Assembly: GCA_016806645.1 (NCBI GenBank)
Contig: JACSYO010000134.1
Location: forward strand, 198,501 to 262,500
Direction: 5' to 3'
DNA length: 64,000 bases
DNA from: Ophiodon elongatus
Taxonomy: Eukaryota; Chordata; Actinopteri; Perciformes; Hexagrammidae
Below the pieces are notes generated by a model. The model was not told where the DNA came from. It was given only the letters and a program-made list of their open reading frames with translations, and did not search any database. Made by a program: the position numbers and the translations under genes. Below are positions 24,401 through 39,400 of the stretch, in pieces (positions within the stretch are counted from its first letter, which is position 1; the number at the start of each line of letters is the position of its first letter).

Positions 24401-27400
24401 ATGGTATTTATAATTTTGCAAATCTACGAATACTGCCAAACAGAAGATGTCAGGTGCTGTAAAGTATTTTTGATCTCATTTAAAATAGTCCGTACACTTT
24501 CAAGAACTGAAAAGAATAGTGATTAATATATATATATATATATATTGTAGAGATAAGATTAGACCTTTTAGAACTGTGTTTGGAGGTTGCACTTGACTGA
24601 TTGTAAATGTTAAGGTGTGACACTTACGACTTCATCATTCTTACCGACTCATGACATTAAGAGAAGTCATGTACCTTTCAGTACATATCTGTCAAACTTC
24701 AAGCTGAGGCCTAATCAGCCAAATGAAGTGGAAACCCTTTGCACATGTGTGGGGCCTTTAAGCCTGGGCTAGAGTTAAGGTTCAGTGGTAGAATGGCATA
24801 TTTGACTCACTGCTGGGCCAACTGGTCCTGAAGGTCCTGGGGGCCCTGGAGGTCCATAGATCTAAATAGACGCATGCAAACACAAGCAAAATGTTTCAAT
24901 TCAGAAAATGTTTCTCATAAAACATGCTCTGCTCTAATTTACCAGGAATTGCACAAATGAGACGTGCGGGTTGATGACCATCCCTTACCATTTCTGACCT
25001 TGCTCCTGCTCCAGCTTCACCTTTAGGACCCTGTGACAATAGGCGGCAAAGACACAGAGGGTCACATTCCCATGTCAGACAAACTCGTAAGTGAATGAAA
25101 AATGAGACAAACCAGCACTTTTTCACACAGCATTAGGGGGGAATACAACATATATTCTACTGTTCCCCCTTTGCCAAGTCAGACACTGCATCCAGAAAGA
25201 TGCAGCCTGAGGGGCACCATTGCGTACCATTGAGCCAGGTAATCCAATAGGACCAGGGGCCCCTGTAGCCCCATTTTCACCAGTAGGGCCATCTAAACCC
25301 TACAGAACAAGAAAGGGAAGATGGACATCACGATGACGGCAAAGCGTTTCAATTCAGGGACTGATGAGTTCATCTTCATGTTAAAATCAAAGCATAAAAG
25401 ACAAATAACAACGTTCATTTTCATCCAAATTTAGTATCCATTAACACAACTTTACACCAACCGGCACCTGGGCCAGTATACCTCAATTGGGCTCAATTTT
25501 TATTTGAAATTAAAATGTTTATATATATTTTGCTTTCAAGCAAAGCTAGCGGTGGGAAAAGTAAATCCTCCATTTTGAATGCTGTTGGAGCCGTCCATGT
25601 TAAGAATATTACGTAATTTTACCTGCAACATATACTTTATAAATAATTATTTAATGGGCTTGACAAATGTTGAAAGCTTGGTTTTTCATACTGATTTGTT
25701 TTCAAAACAAATAATGTATGGTCCCATCATGCCCTTGCATGGCACCTATTTTTTGTTTTACTTGTGTGGGTAGCTAATGTCTTGTTTTCAGAAACCTGTT
25801 AGTTTCGGTGCTGATTTGGGCTGGTTCTTTGGGTTGGGGTCGGGGTCGGGGTGTTAATACGGCCCATTTCTACACAACCCATAATTATTTCAATTTTCTT
25901 GGGTTATTTGAGTAATTTATACTTCTATTTTACATTAGTTTAGTTACATTGAACTGTAATAAATATAATGTGTTTTATTTATTTATTTATTCATTTTTTT
26001 TGGGGAGTTTTACTTGCAATGGAGCATTTTTTATATTGTTGTATTGGTACTTAAGTGAAGGAGTTGGTTAGTTCTTCCATCACTTACCATCCTTCTGCAG
26101 GCTCATTCACACATTGACACAACATGTTCATACAACGGTCACACAGTCGGCAAATGTTACTTAAGCACTGCACAATGGGGGGGGACTGTATAGGATGGAA
26201 GATCAAGATTAAGATGTTTCTTAAAATAGAACATTTTGCATTCAACAGTAACATACACAGGGATGTCCTAATTAGGAGTGGTGTGAAGGCCCTACTTTGC
26301 ATTCAATCACATTTTTGTTGGGCCAGCCCAAGACACATATCAGACCTTCTGATGCGTTTCTGAGCATGCTCAAACAAACGAACAAAACAAGACAAGATAA
26401 ATGTCTCCCTTAATAAGGAACGTAGCAAACTGTCAACCGTACAGATATACAGGATACAGAAGCACAGTTTCAACTGAAGGCTCTCAAAGTAACACCGGGC
26501 TACAAATAGCATAACCTTTTATATGGGGGCACATTTGGGATCCATACCACAGTGAATTAAAAGCTAAACACAGTGTCATTCCTGGGGTCCCTTCCAAGCT
26601 AGTGAGTCTCTAATTAGGTAATGAGAGGGTAGCTGGAAAAACTAAGGCCTTCCCTCTGGATAATGACAGATGTGGGACTGGGGCTTTGGTCAGGGAACCC
26701 CAGACAGTGCTGTGATGTGGGGTAGTGTGATGTGTGGTTAACACAGTCACTCACAGGTGATCCAAATGGACCTATGTCTCCTTTGTCCCCTTTGGGTCCT
26801 GAGAAGCCCATGACACCACCCTCCCCTCTGGGACCTTCAGGACCGGCTGGGCCTGCAGGACCGGTCTCTCCAGTTTTGCCTCTAGGCCCCTGAAAACACA
26901 AGGTCAAGGAGGTCAAGGTCACCTCAGTTCATTTTACCTCATAGAAGCTACGTAAGGATCATTTATTGTCATTATGCAACACAGAAATGCACAACGAAAT
27001 GCAGTTGTAGCACAAGAAAAACAAGCCAAAATACATAAACTAAACAAAAACATTAGTGTATTTTTGTGCATTTTTTAAAAAGTTGCATCAGGAGGAACAC
27101 AAAAAACAAGGCTGAAGTCTTAAAATTAAATATTAAATATCAGGAAAACAGTGAAATCTAAAATGGGAGCTTTAATCATTATTCTTCACTGCAATTAATT
27201 GACTACCCTCACAATGTAGATCTATGAAAAATTAATTCAACTGCCTGGCTAATAATATGGAGTACTTATAACAGATTACCTTCTCTCCATCCAGTCCTGG
27301 AGGACCTGGCAGACCAACGTCACCCTGAGGACACACCAAGGCTGTATTACCAACTTGGCAAAGCACGTGTTTTTTTTAGGATACTGCCATGTATATTCAA

Positions 27401-30400
27401 AATCTAACAATACTCACACACAGGATTTTACAGGTCTGAAAAGTCATCATGGTAGCAACTGTACAATATCAAGGTAAACTGTAGAAATACAGCATTGACG
27501 TGAGAAAGTAATCCACCAAGAGTTTGGCCTTCCATCTATTTGATTGCGGAAAAGTTGAGCCAAGTTCAACTTCTTTGCCAGAGGACCTTTATTTTTCTCT
27601 GGAGCACTGTGCATTGGCACTAGTGGAGTAAGGTAATGACAGCGGGCCCCAGGGCACACTATGATGGCGGGGCCAGTTACTTTCTGATGCTTTTAGTTTG
27701 AAAGGCATGACTGCTCACTGGGCTTGCAGATGTGCTCAGCTCTTCAGTCTTGACAGATTTTGTGCCTAAACTAGGTAACGTAAATATTGTATAGTCTTGT
27801 CACATGATCAAATAGAAACTAAACATTGGACAACATCAACATACATATTACCCAGAAATCATCATATATATATTTTTTTCATTTCATTGACTATTTGTAT
27901 AGTTTCTTTATAGTATTTATAGTTCATGTCAAATAATCATATCATCTTTTTTTATAGAATTCTACTGAATAATTTACAAAAGAAAGAAATAACAAATGAA
28001 AACCATGACAGAGATGGGTTCACCTTTTCTTTTTCAAATGGCACTGTGTGTTATTTTATGTGAGCTTTGCTTTTCATAAAGGCACATTTTCAAGGTTACA
28101 TTACGTGATCTTTTATCCAGGAGACTGTTGGGTACTTCAGTAACAACACATTATTAGTTATTTCAACCCAAACAACAATCTTTTCCTGAACCTAGTTAAG
28201 TATTTTTGTTGCTTAAACCTCAGTAAGTTGTTTCCTGTGAAGACAGAAGTTTGTTTTGAAAAGACTTTATGCATGTGACGAGCAGATATTGACACATGTT
28301 TCTGGACTTTCGTAAGTAAACGCACAAAAAATGAGGAGTAACTTGTCGTAAGATATCATACAAACCGTCTGACTGAACTTATTTAAATTAATTTAGATGT
28401 GCTTCGACCCAGGGCATATTTTAATGCTTTAACACTCTATTTTCTATTTTTTAGGTATGTAACTCAGGCTCTTTTCATACACTGTTCGTAGCTACTGTAT
28501 CTACGAAAAGTGAAGCACTATAATTCGTATCACCCACATATAGGATTCGTATGTACTACACATAATCATGAGCCAGGACGGGTGATTTTGTAGTCTACCC
28601 AAACCCAAAAGTCAACGTTGACTTATCATGTAACTCGAGTAACGCCACTTTCATTGTTATTTTACCCAAACAATGATATTTTCCTAAATCTTGCAACTAA
28701 TTTGCCTGTACTGAGTATTTCAGATGTACATATTTTGACATACAAAACCGTTTTGTGAGGATAGAGTAACTATAGTAATGGTTGCCCTACATCTTAATAT
28801 TGTGCCTGAGGTTGCACTGAAGTTGCTGCAGCTGCTCTGCTAATAAGCTGCTAATGCAACGCCTCCTGTATAGACACTGTGAGGACATTTGCAGAACTGA
28901 CATACAAGATGAACTAAAACGGGCCCTGCATTATCACCTAATCCTTTGGCCCTGTCATGAGCATGGGCTTGTGTCGAGACCTAGTTTTAACACCTGTATA
29001 ATTTCAGTTTTATAGTCATATAATGTATTATGCTAAATTCATTTGCATTTAATCAAATTAATAATAAAAAATAAAAGAATTGACATGAAAAACATGGGGC
29101 CAGCATAGGGATCAGGGGCCAGGTAGCTAACATTTGCCCCTGGGCCTCCTAACAGGTCACTCATAACGTGTCAATTGTCATTCTAAAATGTCTCCTACCT
29201 TGGTACCAGGGAGTCCAGGGGCCCCTGAAGGTCCAGGTAATCCAGGGGGGCCCTAGGAGGAGAAGATATGATGTAATTAAATATAATGTTTTAAGACTGT
29301 TCTGCGTTTGCACATGTTGTGGTAAAACCTAGAAAGTACTTACCATCAGGGGTATGTTGCGAATGTCCTGTGGAGGAATGTTAAATGTTACAGTATTCTT
29401 TATTTTACTCTTTACTGTTGATACATATGAGGAAAATTGCAACTAAATATTAGTTACATACATTTTCATTGTTGTGGATTTCAGCCTTTCCTGGCTCCCC
29501 AGTTGGGCCTGGAGGACCCTATAAGGTAAAAAAAAAAGCATTCGTTAACGACATCAACATTATGATTATAAATTGAACATGTTGAGTTCTCTGTGTCAAT
29601 ATTTGCAACAAGTTATCGTGAGTCTGCCGTTCCACACTTACTCTTGGTCCAGCTGGGCCTTCATGGCCTGCTTCCCCCTAGAGGTTAGATGAAGGTATAA
29701 CACTTAGATTCTCCATAAACACTATCAATTGGGTTATTATTTGGAAATTCTTTCCATAATGCTGTTTTATCTCACCTTGTCTCCCTTACCTCCTGTGTCA
29801 CCCTGTAAGATAAACATACAGTCACTTCCATGGGCCATAGTTTTTGTTAAAGTGTTACTTTATAATGATTGATGGAAGCATTACATGCAGGTATCTTTCC
29901 TCTCACACAACTATTTCCCTTTACCTTAATTCCCATTAGGCCTGGTAGTCCTGGTGAACCTGGTGAACCTGGTTCTCCTTTAATTCCCTGGGCTGCAATG
30001 CTCAGTTCTCCCCTCTCACCCTGCCATACATAGAGAACAAAGTCTTAGCTAAACGAAGAACAATGATTAATAGAGATTGAGTGAGAAACACAGATTTTTG
30101 ATGTCTAATATAATGCTGGGACACTAAAAGTAGGATCCACCAATCTTGAAGAACTTGAAGAACATGTACATTCCCACAAATCACAAAAAATCCAAGACAA
30201 TCCATTCTTCTTTGATTCAGACTAAATCAAATAATGCATATATGAGTGTTCTTAGAAAAAGAATGACAAATGGTATGATATGGTTTGTACAGTGCAACAA
30301 TAAAGAGTTAGCTTGCCCGATTCTGAAGCAGTCATTTAGACTGGCTAATTACACCACCCAAAGAGATCAAAGCACTCCAACAAACAGCGAGGGAAGCACA

Positions 30401-33400
30401 GCTGACAGCACAATCGGGTAAAACAAAGCACATTTAGTCGTATTTGGAGCTTTGGCCAGTCACAAACACAAAACATAGATGTGATGAATGTCTGACGATA
30501 CAGGAATAAGGGTGACTGACAGAAGGACAACCAGACAGTAAGGCTGCTCATTCCATTCCACGCCTACCCTGTAGCCCCTCTTGCCTGGGATGCCAGGGAT
30601 ACCGGGGTGGCCAGCCTGGCCCTTTGCAGTGGAAGAAAGACAGTTATGACCCACTGATCCGACTGGATAAGTAATAACTGCCACACACACTGCTCATTAA
30701 CGACTTTACCTTGAAACCAGAAGCACCCGGGAAACCTGGCTTTCCCTACCACGGCCAAGATGGCATAAAGGTCAAAGATGGTGCAAAAGGAAGAAAAGGA
30801 AAACAGTTGATAGACAGTTTTTTTTTCAGGATATTGAAAAAGACATGCTGACACATCAAGAAAGCAATTATGCATTCAATACATGGATAGAGTACTGAAT
30901 GGGCTAACTGGGCACAAGAGAAGGGGCCCAAGGGCTTCAGGGGTCTTGGACCTGAGCCTCTGTATGAGGTGACAGTTAATATTTCTTGTAGGGAAGTCAA
31001 TCAAATATCTACAAAGACATGCAAAAGAACCATAATGAGATGCAAAGTGACTCCAGAGAGAAATAAAAAGACTGGAAAAAACTGACAACAAAACATGCTT
31101 CTTTCAGTCTGGGTATGTTTTCCTATGCAGGAGGAGTGGGAGCCAGGGGCCCAATTTATCATTATCTGCCCAAGTAAAAGTATACAGTGAAAGGAAACAC
31201 ACTTGAGCCTTTGAGTTTGTCTGTGTTCTTGCTCCTCTTTGCACATGAATGAGTAGATGGTTTAAAGACGAGGAACAGCCCCAGAAGGGACAACACAAGC
31301 ACAGACACAGCTGGATGGTCGAGGGAGTTCCTCCAATTTCAATTCCAAGTGGAATCAGTAGGCTGTCAACTGTGTGTCTGATGAGGCTTGAATTTAATGT
31401 CTCATAGTTGTAGACAGAGGATAACGAGTCAAGATTGCAAGTGTTTTCTCAGAGGGCTGTGATTTGCTATTTGTATAGCAACATGCAAAATGGAGACAGA
31501 TGATGCAGGAACCATTTGAACAAGCACCATCAAATTAGCACTAAAATACTACAAGAAAATACAAGAAAGACAAGATAGCGAATAATTAGCTTGCTTCAAT
31601 CAAATCACATTGACTAACCTTCATCTTTGTCTTATTATCATTCCTAGTTGCTGGGAAGTTAAAATGACTTGGTATTGTAATACCCCACATGTATCAAATG
31701 TTCAAGTAACATATTTACGGTTGTGGTGCTTCCATGTCAATCACTATAGCAGTTAGTTTGGTCATATAAAGAAGACAAGATGTCAAAAGAAGGTGAGAGC
31801 TTCTGCCTGTGATTAATTTAAATAAATCTATTCTATGGATTATCCACACAATTATACAGCTTAAACCTGCTTAACCCATGATCGCTGTGCAGAAAATAGC
31901 AGTTTATGTTGTCAGAGTGCATCCATGGATAGGAATACATAATTACAAAATGCAAAGTAAACCAGTATATATCAACAAGTACATTTCCATTAATAACCAA
32001 TAAACAAGATCAGGAAGCCGCACATTTACAGTACATGTATTTATCAGTACGTATACGGCATAGTGACTGCATCCAGGTCCTCTTTCCTCTTGCTTGTCGT
32101 TGGAATGGGACATTGCATTCCTGCTTGGTCCACTACGATCCTCTACCCTCAAAATGGTCTGTACAAAGCTGGGGAAGTAATGGGGGTAATTATTTTGCTA
32201 ATTTGCGCACAAAATAATTAAATGAATAGGCTTAAGAGTGCTAGTAGTAGAACTTTTACCAAAGAGAAATGGTTCAAGGAATCTTCCTCTGGGACCATGG
32301 ATATTTGGACAAGATCAGGTACCTCACCCAACCTGATTAGTTCGGATTAGTTCAGGAGATTCAGATTTCTTAAAAAAGGCTATGATTTTCTAAAAAAAAC
32401 TGTTAAATTAATTAATAGAGAGACATAACAAGAAACACTGAATACAGACGTATGGCCACTGTGAAGAGTTATAGGACACAGTGGGTGATTGGAGAACTTA
32501 ACTGCTGTCTTCCCCTCTGCTCATAATATTTCTTCCAGCTGCGTAGCGCATTGATTTTCATTTATAGTGAAAGGAAAAAGACAGAGATACCTTTTCATTT
32601 GGTCAAAGAAGTGTGACTGTTGGCACACACTCTCCTTTGTTATGAAATCCACACTCTCTCTCTGTCGTATGTTGCTGTTCCCAGAGGGAAAGTAAAATCA
32701 AAGCTGCTCTCAAAGATGGAGCTTATTAGATCAGTCTAGAGCAAAGTAGTAGAGTAATTCACCAGAGTGACAGATGGGAAGAGGTCTTGGGGTGGTAGTT
32801 GGGTCTGCTTCCTTCATGGCTAGACATGGGCCTGTTGGCTGCTGGGAGCTTTGGAACTGAAGAGGTTGAGTCTACCAAAGTCATTATTTGTGGTCAGCGC
32901 CAAGCAGATATTAAGGGCTCTTGTGTATACCACAAAACCTCTACCTAGCTCATTTTATTTAACTCTGGTACAAGGCATCAGCAGCCAGCTCTCTGAGATT
33001 ATATATAGAACAGACTTCCCCTGGGTTGATGGAAGCCTCGACTCCTTATGTGACCATGCCCTAACATTGAAGGATCGGCCTGCAAAAGCAATTTCACTTT
33101 ATTATCAAACAATAAAAGCCTTTCCAGATCCCTGCTTCCGATGGATAACAACGAATATGCACTTTCTTTGAAGTTTTCTGCTTTTTACTTTTTTTTCCCC
33201 CCATTCTTCCATGTGTAAGGCTTAATGGAGAAAACACACATATGACTGCCACTGCTACTGCCATGCTACTGTAGCCAAAGAAGAGCTGCTGCAGGTCAGC
33301 CGGGACTGGGACTCCTCTGTGTAGTCCGCATAAAAGTGGACAGATATATTATATCCATTAAGGAGAGGGCCCAATGGAAGCATTTAGACCCTTGAGGCAC

Positions 33401-36400
33401 TCCCAGGCGACAACCTTAAACCTGCATTCTTTCTAATCAGGGGGTGACTCCTCTGGTTGTAAAAGTAAATCTGATAGTATAGAAATCTGTGTGACAATGA
33501 CCCTACTGTTTATTCCCTCAGTAAACATTGTAAACATGAGTTTATGGTCTCAATTGCTAGTTTCAAGTCTTATGCAATACAGCATGATGTTCATTTAGTA
33601 AATTATGGTCCATTTAAAGTCAAATAGACCATAAAGTGGATTATACTTTAGGGCATGGCTACCCTGACAGGTCGCTTCATAACCATAGTTCACAAACCAA
33701 TGGGTGACTATGGAGTGCCCAGAGACTGTTTATAATATGTGGACGCAGTCAGCGTGACGTCACTCATTGGTTTGTGTCTCATGAACACTGAAATCTAAAA
33801 TAGAACCAAAAAGGCCAGATTCAACATCACAACAAAAAAAGAAAGATCCTCAGTACCCGTGCACTATATGCATTCTTGCCAGGTAAAGCTTCTCAGATAG
33901 CGCAGCTGAACACAGAAAAACTTAAGCGGCATGATATTGAGTATACCATTGCAGTATAACTCCATGTCCTCTCAAATGGATTTAAATTCATGACCGATTT
34001 CAGGATACTTTTTAAGTGCCTTTCCACTGAGAGATACATTTTCAACAAGTTTTAATCCAGACTCCAGCAGCCACGTCTGTGACCTCGCCATGCATAAATA
34101 GATCTTGACACGCCACACACAAACTCCATGCTTGGCTTTCACTCTACCTTCTCTCCCCTCTCTCCTGGGAAACCCCTCTTTCCTTCATCTCCCTACAGAG
34201 TGAATGGAAACATCAGCTCAGATATCAGACACGCCCTTTCAACCAGGGTAAAATCAAAAGACAAGCAGAGGCTCGGGGGGAAAAGGGAGTATTCCTTCTT
34301 GACATGGACTGACAGGAGGAGATCTAAATCTTTAGAGATGACATCAGGGGCCTTCTATCATGTTGGTCCCTGGACAGAAGCGGCAAGTACTTGCCTTGTA
34401 AATAAATTAAACAGTAGCCAGTGGAGGGGTGATTTTTCATCCAGATGAGTAAGGCAAGTAAGGCAACTCAATGTTAACCCATTTTAATTAACACGGAGAC
34501 CAAAAGTTTATTCTAGATCCAGATCATGAATCTATTATCATGTTTTCAGTTAGAGGCTTGTCATATAGGAAAAAACTGGCCATTCACAAACATGTGCTTA
34601 TGGTAGGGTAAGGGTTAATATAACCTTAATCCTACACCCAGGATTGTGTTAACTTTTTTCTCTGTTGAATGAAGTGCTTCTTTCCAATAAACTATAAAAC
34701 AAAACTCCCAAACTTAGATCATGATTAAGTTAGCGAGAAAATTCTGTGAGAGCAAACTGTGTACAAAGGCCGTTGAGATCTTCTATTCTTTCCAAAGAAT
34801 TGACAGACAGAAGAAGCAATACAATGTCTGTTACTCTTTTATTGTATCCATGTCAGTCTAAAACACAAGCTAAAGCTAAAACACAACTGGGCCATACTAC
34901 TGCTGACTCATTATTCATTTTTGATGAAGATTTGGAGGTTTTAATCCCTGAAAGCGCAGTTTACTTTCTATAGCTAATAATTACACATTCTTACTTTTTG
35001 TATGCCCCCAAAGTTTGACAAAACAATTCTAAATCAAGGTTATTAACTAGCTTGTGACATATTTGATTGGACAATCTGGAATAATGTATTGTTCTAAAGA
35101 TGAAAACTGACTTTTCCTTTGCTCTAGAAAGTTGACATCTTGGAGATCTATCTATGTGAGCAAACTCCACCTACCAATTAAGACCATCAGATGCATTTGA
35201 AGACTCCAGTAATTAAAAAAAAAAACAGTAAGTTGATCTTTAGAGAAGATTCCTTAGTTGGTACAAACACAGGCTGTTTTTTGTTTCTGATCAAGAGCGT
35301 TTAGAGGAGGGGATCGGACTCGGGACAGCATTTCAGAAATCTTGACCCTGAACAGAACATAGCATTTGGGCTGTAACCTTTAATTACAGCTGTTCCTAAT
35401 ATTTTCAACACAAAAAGTTAAAATATCTTACCTTAATTCCTAGGTCTCCCTTAATTCCCTGTGAAGCAAAGCAGAGGAAAATATGTTAAACGTAACAAGT
35501 GAAAACAATCGATCCACTAGATGGAGCAGGAGATCCTCTATGAGCATTGGAGTGTCCAAAACCTCACACAATGGATGTGCAAACTGAAAGAGCATTTGCA
35601 TTTGTGATTTGTTGTGCAACCTCTGAAACAAAAAGCCAGATCATTGTGCATGTTAGTGACCTTCTACTCGGTTGTCCGATGTCCTCATAAAGCTCATGGT
35701 AGAAAACAGAATCAAGGTTCTAGGCTGAGTTCATGGGAAAACAAAGTGAGACGGAAGAATGGTTGACATTTATAGGGCAACAATCTGCACAGGAGCTCAC
35801 AGCAACACAGTTCTTCCAGTGGACCCAGCCTCAAAACTTCAGGCAGAATCCCTTTTAGTCATGTTTGAGTCATATTATAGATATATACTGTGGTTTTGTT
35901 GGGACAGCAGCAGCCAAACTGTTGGATGAGATGTTTCGCTTTAATTTAAGTCATGAATCATACAAAACATATGACTTATTGATTCCATCTTTACATTTTA
36001 TAATTTACTTCTTAAAACTCTTTTGCAGTTAAGTTTTCTAAACATCAACATCAAGTTGGAAGGTGTTATTTAGCCTAACAGCAACGTTATCAATGAAACA
36101 TTTGTTTGTGTGGCATGAGGGCGTGTAAAAAGTGTCAATTGCGTGATTCTCACGATCAACGCATGAGACTTGGCAGTCCTGAGCAACAATATCCATCAGC
36201 CACTCTGGACATTCCAGCTTCGAAAAAGTCACAGCTGAGACAAAATAAAACCTTTTTAAAACACCTGGTCTTCCTAACTGCAGTTTCTCCAGAGCTCCAT
36301 TTGTCTTTTGATTTGTACTTAGCCACTTTTGTTTGTTCAGTCTCATTTCCTTTGGTGCTGTCGCTGTGATTTAGTGTTGTGGATGTGTCAACCACTCTGG

Positions 36401-39400
36401 CTTGGTATTCTTCTATTGAAGTGTTAGAGAGAGTTAAACAGAATAAAATGTGGCTCGTCTTTAATTTCTTTCCCTCTGGACAAAAAAGTCAGAAAAACCC
36501 ACTATCAAGTGGCTTCTGTCTTCAGTAGGAAAGGTTACAATCAGCATTGCTTCCTGGGACAAATGACTCTGCAGTAGTCCCGGGTATTCATCAGCTCTAC
36601 CTCCGATCATTAGTGATGGAACCATTCTCCATGGAACTTTCTCCCCATTTTCCAGTTCAATGCTATGTGAAGCGTGTTGTGAATCATAATGAATCAAATC
36701 AACAGGGATTTGGACAATTATTATAATTTGTTAACGTAGAAAATATTCAATTAATATGCTCTCCTCAAAGCCACTTCATTTTACCTCGCTGATCATGACT
36801 AAGAGAAACTTGACAGAAACCGAATAAAAGTCATCAAAACAGACTTGTTACTCTTTCCACTGTTCCAACAATCACCAGCAGAGACTATAAAAAAACGTTT
36901 ACTAACCTTGCTTCCGGTGCCGTTGAACGTGAAACACCAGGAAATAAACTAAAAGGCTACGTATCTACTGGCAAAGCGAAAGGAGTCTATAGACTATTTT
37001 TAGTGGGTTACCAGTGCTGGAAAAAATGCATATACGTGCACATTTTGGTGAAAAGAAGGGTATTAGAGTATAATTGCTTTATAAAAGGATCACTTCATGG
37101 CCGGTATGGAGAAGAGAAATGATAACAATGACCCATCAACCCTTCCAGTGTACATATGGCATGTGAATGTTGTATGAAGGTAGATTTAAAGAAATCTGAG
37201 CATATGCTTGGAGTGTAATTTTAACCTTTTGTTGTAGACTTTTGAGTGAAACAGTTAAACATGAAAAAGGTTATGAATACCTTTGAGCCTTCAGGACCTA
37301 GTGGGCCAACATCACCGTGATCCCCCTGTGTTGGGACAGAAGGACAACAATTAGAATGTCCCACTGATTCACAGAAAGATGACTAACAGCATACAGATGT
37401 GTTGGACACAACACAAGCAAAGGGACAGAGGATTTGTTGAAACAACTCTCTTCCCCTTTTATTCGTTATCCGCTAAATCAAAGCAACCATAAATAAAACA
37501 CAACTTCCTTTTGCCACTGCATTAGTCCCTGCAGGTACTTGCAAACACATAATAGATGAAGCTCCATCATAACCAAGGGAAATAAATGGTTATTGTTTCA
37601 TATCACCCGTGATAGAAAATATATCTATTACTTAATGGACAATGTGCACAGATTGTGTATAGATAGATTGTTTACTGGAATAATTATTTCCTAGCCAATC
37701 CAACCACATACTGACCAAATAATTTTTCAAAAGTGAAACACAGAAGATAGCTCACCTTTTGTCCAGGCACACCTGGCTCCCCCTATAGGCATAAAACAAA
37801 GTGTGTGCATAAAAAGTACATATCCAGCCAGTCTAACAAATTCAGTATTTTAAATAGAAAAGTGTACAGGCAGCAGGTGACTGAGGCTTGGTTTGAGGGC
37901 TTCAAATTCATGCCCCCCCCCCTCCCTGCCCAGATGCTTCTCTGATGGCGCTGCAGCCAGCTCACTTATTTTCCATAGTGAGAGACATTTACAGGACTCT
38001 GGCCGTTTCTCTGTCCTCACAATCTACATTCCCCCTTTCAAATAATCTGTGACCATGAATGCTTTATGTGGAAATCTACTCATCCAATCCAAAGGAAACA
38101 TAGTGATGTGTCGAGTTTCTGTTTTGTAGGTGGGGTTGGTCTGAGCAGCTACACAGAGACCAAGTGGAAACATTTTGACCTGATCCCTGTTTCATAGCTG
38201 GTTTTATTCATGCCTAATCACTAAAAGTCATCATGAGAGGTCACAGTGATGCTAATCAAGTTTTCTAGAATTGTAATTTTGGTGTTTGGATAAGAAGAGG
38301 AGAATGTTTACCTTTAGTCCCGGTAAAAGCTGCAGAAACAATGTAGAAATCACAAGAAGGTTAATGTCACACCAACAAACTTTCACTAATGAGACGATTC
38401 TAGAAGAATCAAGGCGGAGGACTCAACGAGTCAGAGCTTACCCTTGGGTCTTTTCCTGGTTTCCCTGGTTCACCAGGCTTACCCTGTATGAAAACAGCAC
38501 AAACTCTTAACACAGAATCTACGAGACCATCTACCATACCAATTCATGATGGCATTTTGAATTTGCAGATATGCATCTCCAACATTCTCACGGCAGTTCA
38601 TGAAATAGTCACAAAATGCAAACCGTTGTTTTGTGTACAGGGACACAAATTGTCTGGGGTTTTGTTTTGGTGTCGCTCGGAACAGCTTCTATTTGGGGGA
38701 AAAAGCACTTTGGGACACGCAGTGTCTGACACAGATCTCGTGGTTGTCCTGTTTGTTGGACCCATCCACTGACCCTCCCGCCCACCATACATGTTTTTTG
38801 TCTATACTATATACTACGTCACCATATCCAACCATTGCATAGTCACGTGGATGTGTTTAAGGCTTGAACTTTCACCTTAAACCTTTATAAACTTAACAGC
38901 TGTATTGGTTGTCTAAGTGAAAAGTTGACCGGTACCTTTATGTTCTTTGGCTGCAACACAGACTTGTGTGTTCAGTTCCAAACAGCTGAAGTCATGAACG
39001 GCAGACTGTCCAGGTTTTCATGCTGTCCCTGAGCAAAGGGAACTAGTGACTCTAACCATTTTCTTGGCTAATGTTTGTAATATTCTCACTGTGTTTCCCC
39101 TCCTCTGGGAGCTATGTAGTTTATAAAACACAGATACTGTGTTCATGTCACATAGAATGGATGGTAAAATTGGTGAAAGCTCCCCTGTTTATAACTTGAA
39201 CTGAACGTTTATGACATTGTACAGTTCAAGACTGTTGATGCCTTTGTGAGGGTTGAACATACTGAGCGTTAACAGTTCAGCCTCAATCCCAAACAAACAC
39301 AGGACTTTCAGTCAGGCGACAGGCATGCATGTCCTGTGTAAAACAAAAGGCTGAGTTACTTTTACAGGCAACATTTGCATCATGTGACTCGACACCACAG

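Larger units (their letters stand above)
27325..29198 (-). other. col13a1: Intron between exons A25 and A26
   Basis: Two repeat-family copies (listed) fill its middle; the rest has no recognised feature. Confidence 0.6.

Noticed and set aside
32851..33171. 106-codon plus-strand frame
   Set aside because: No domain, no splice or promoter context; base composition like the surrounding intron.
36900..36935. Coding-like NGTGSK followed by a GTTAGT donor on the minus strand
   Set aside because: No acceptor upstream in a compatible phase and no collagen or NC similarity.
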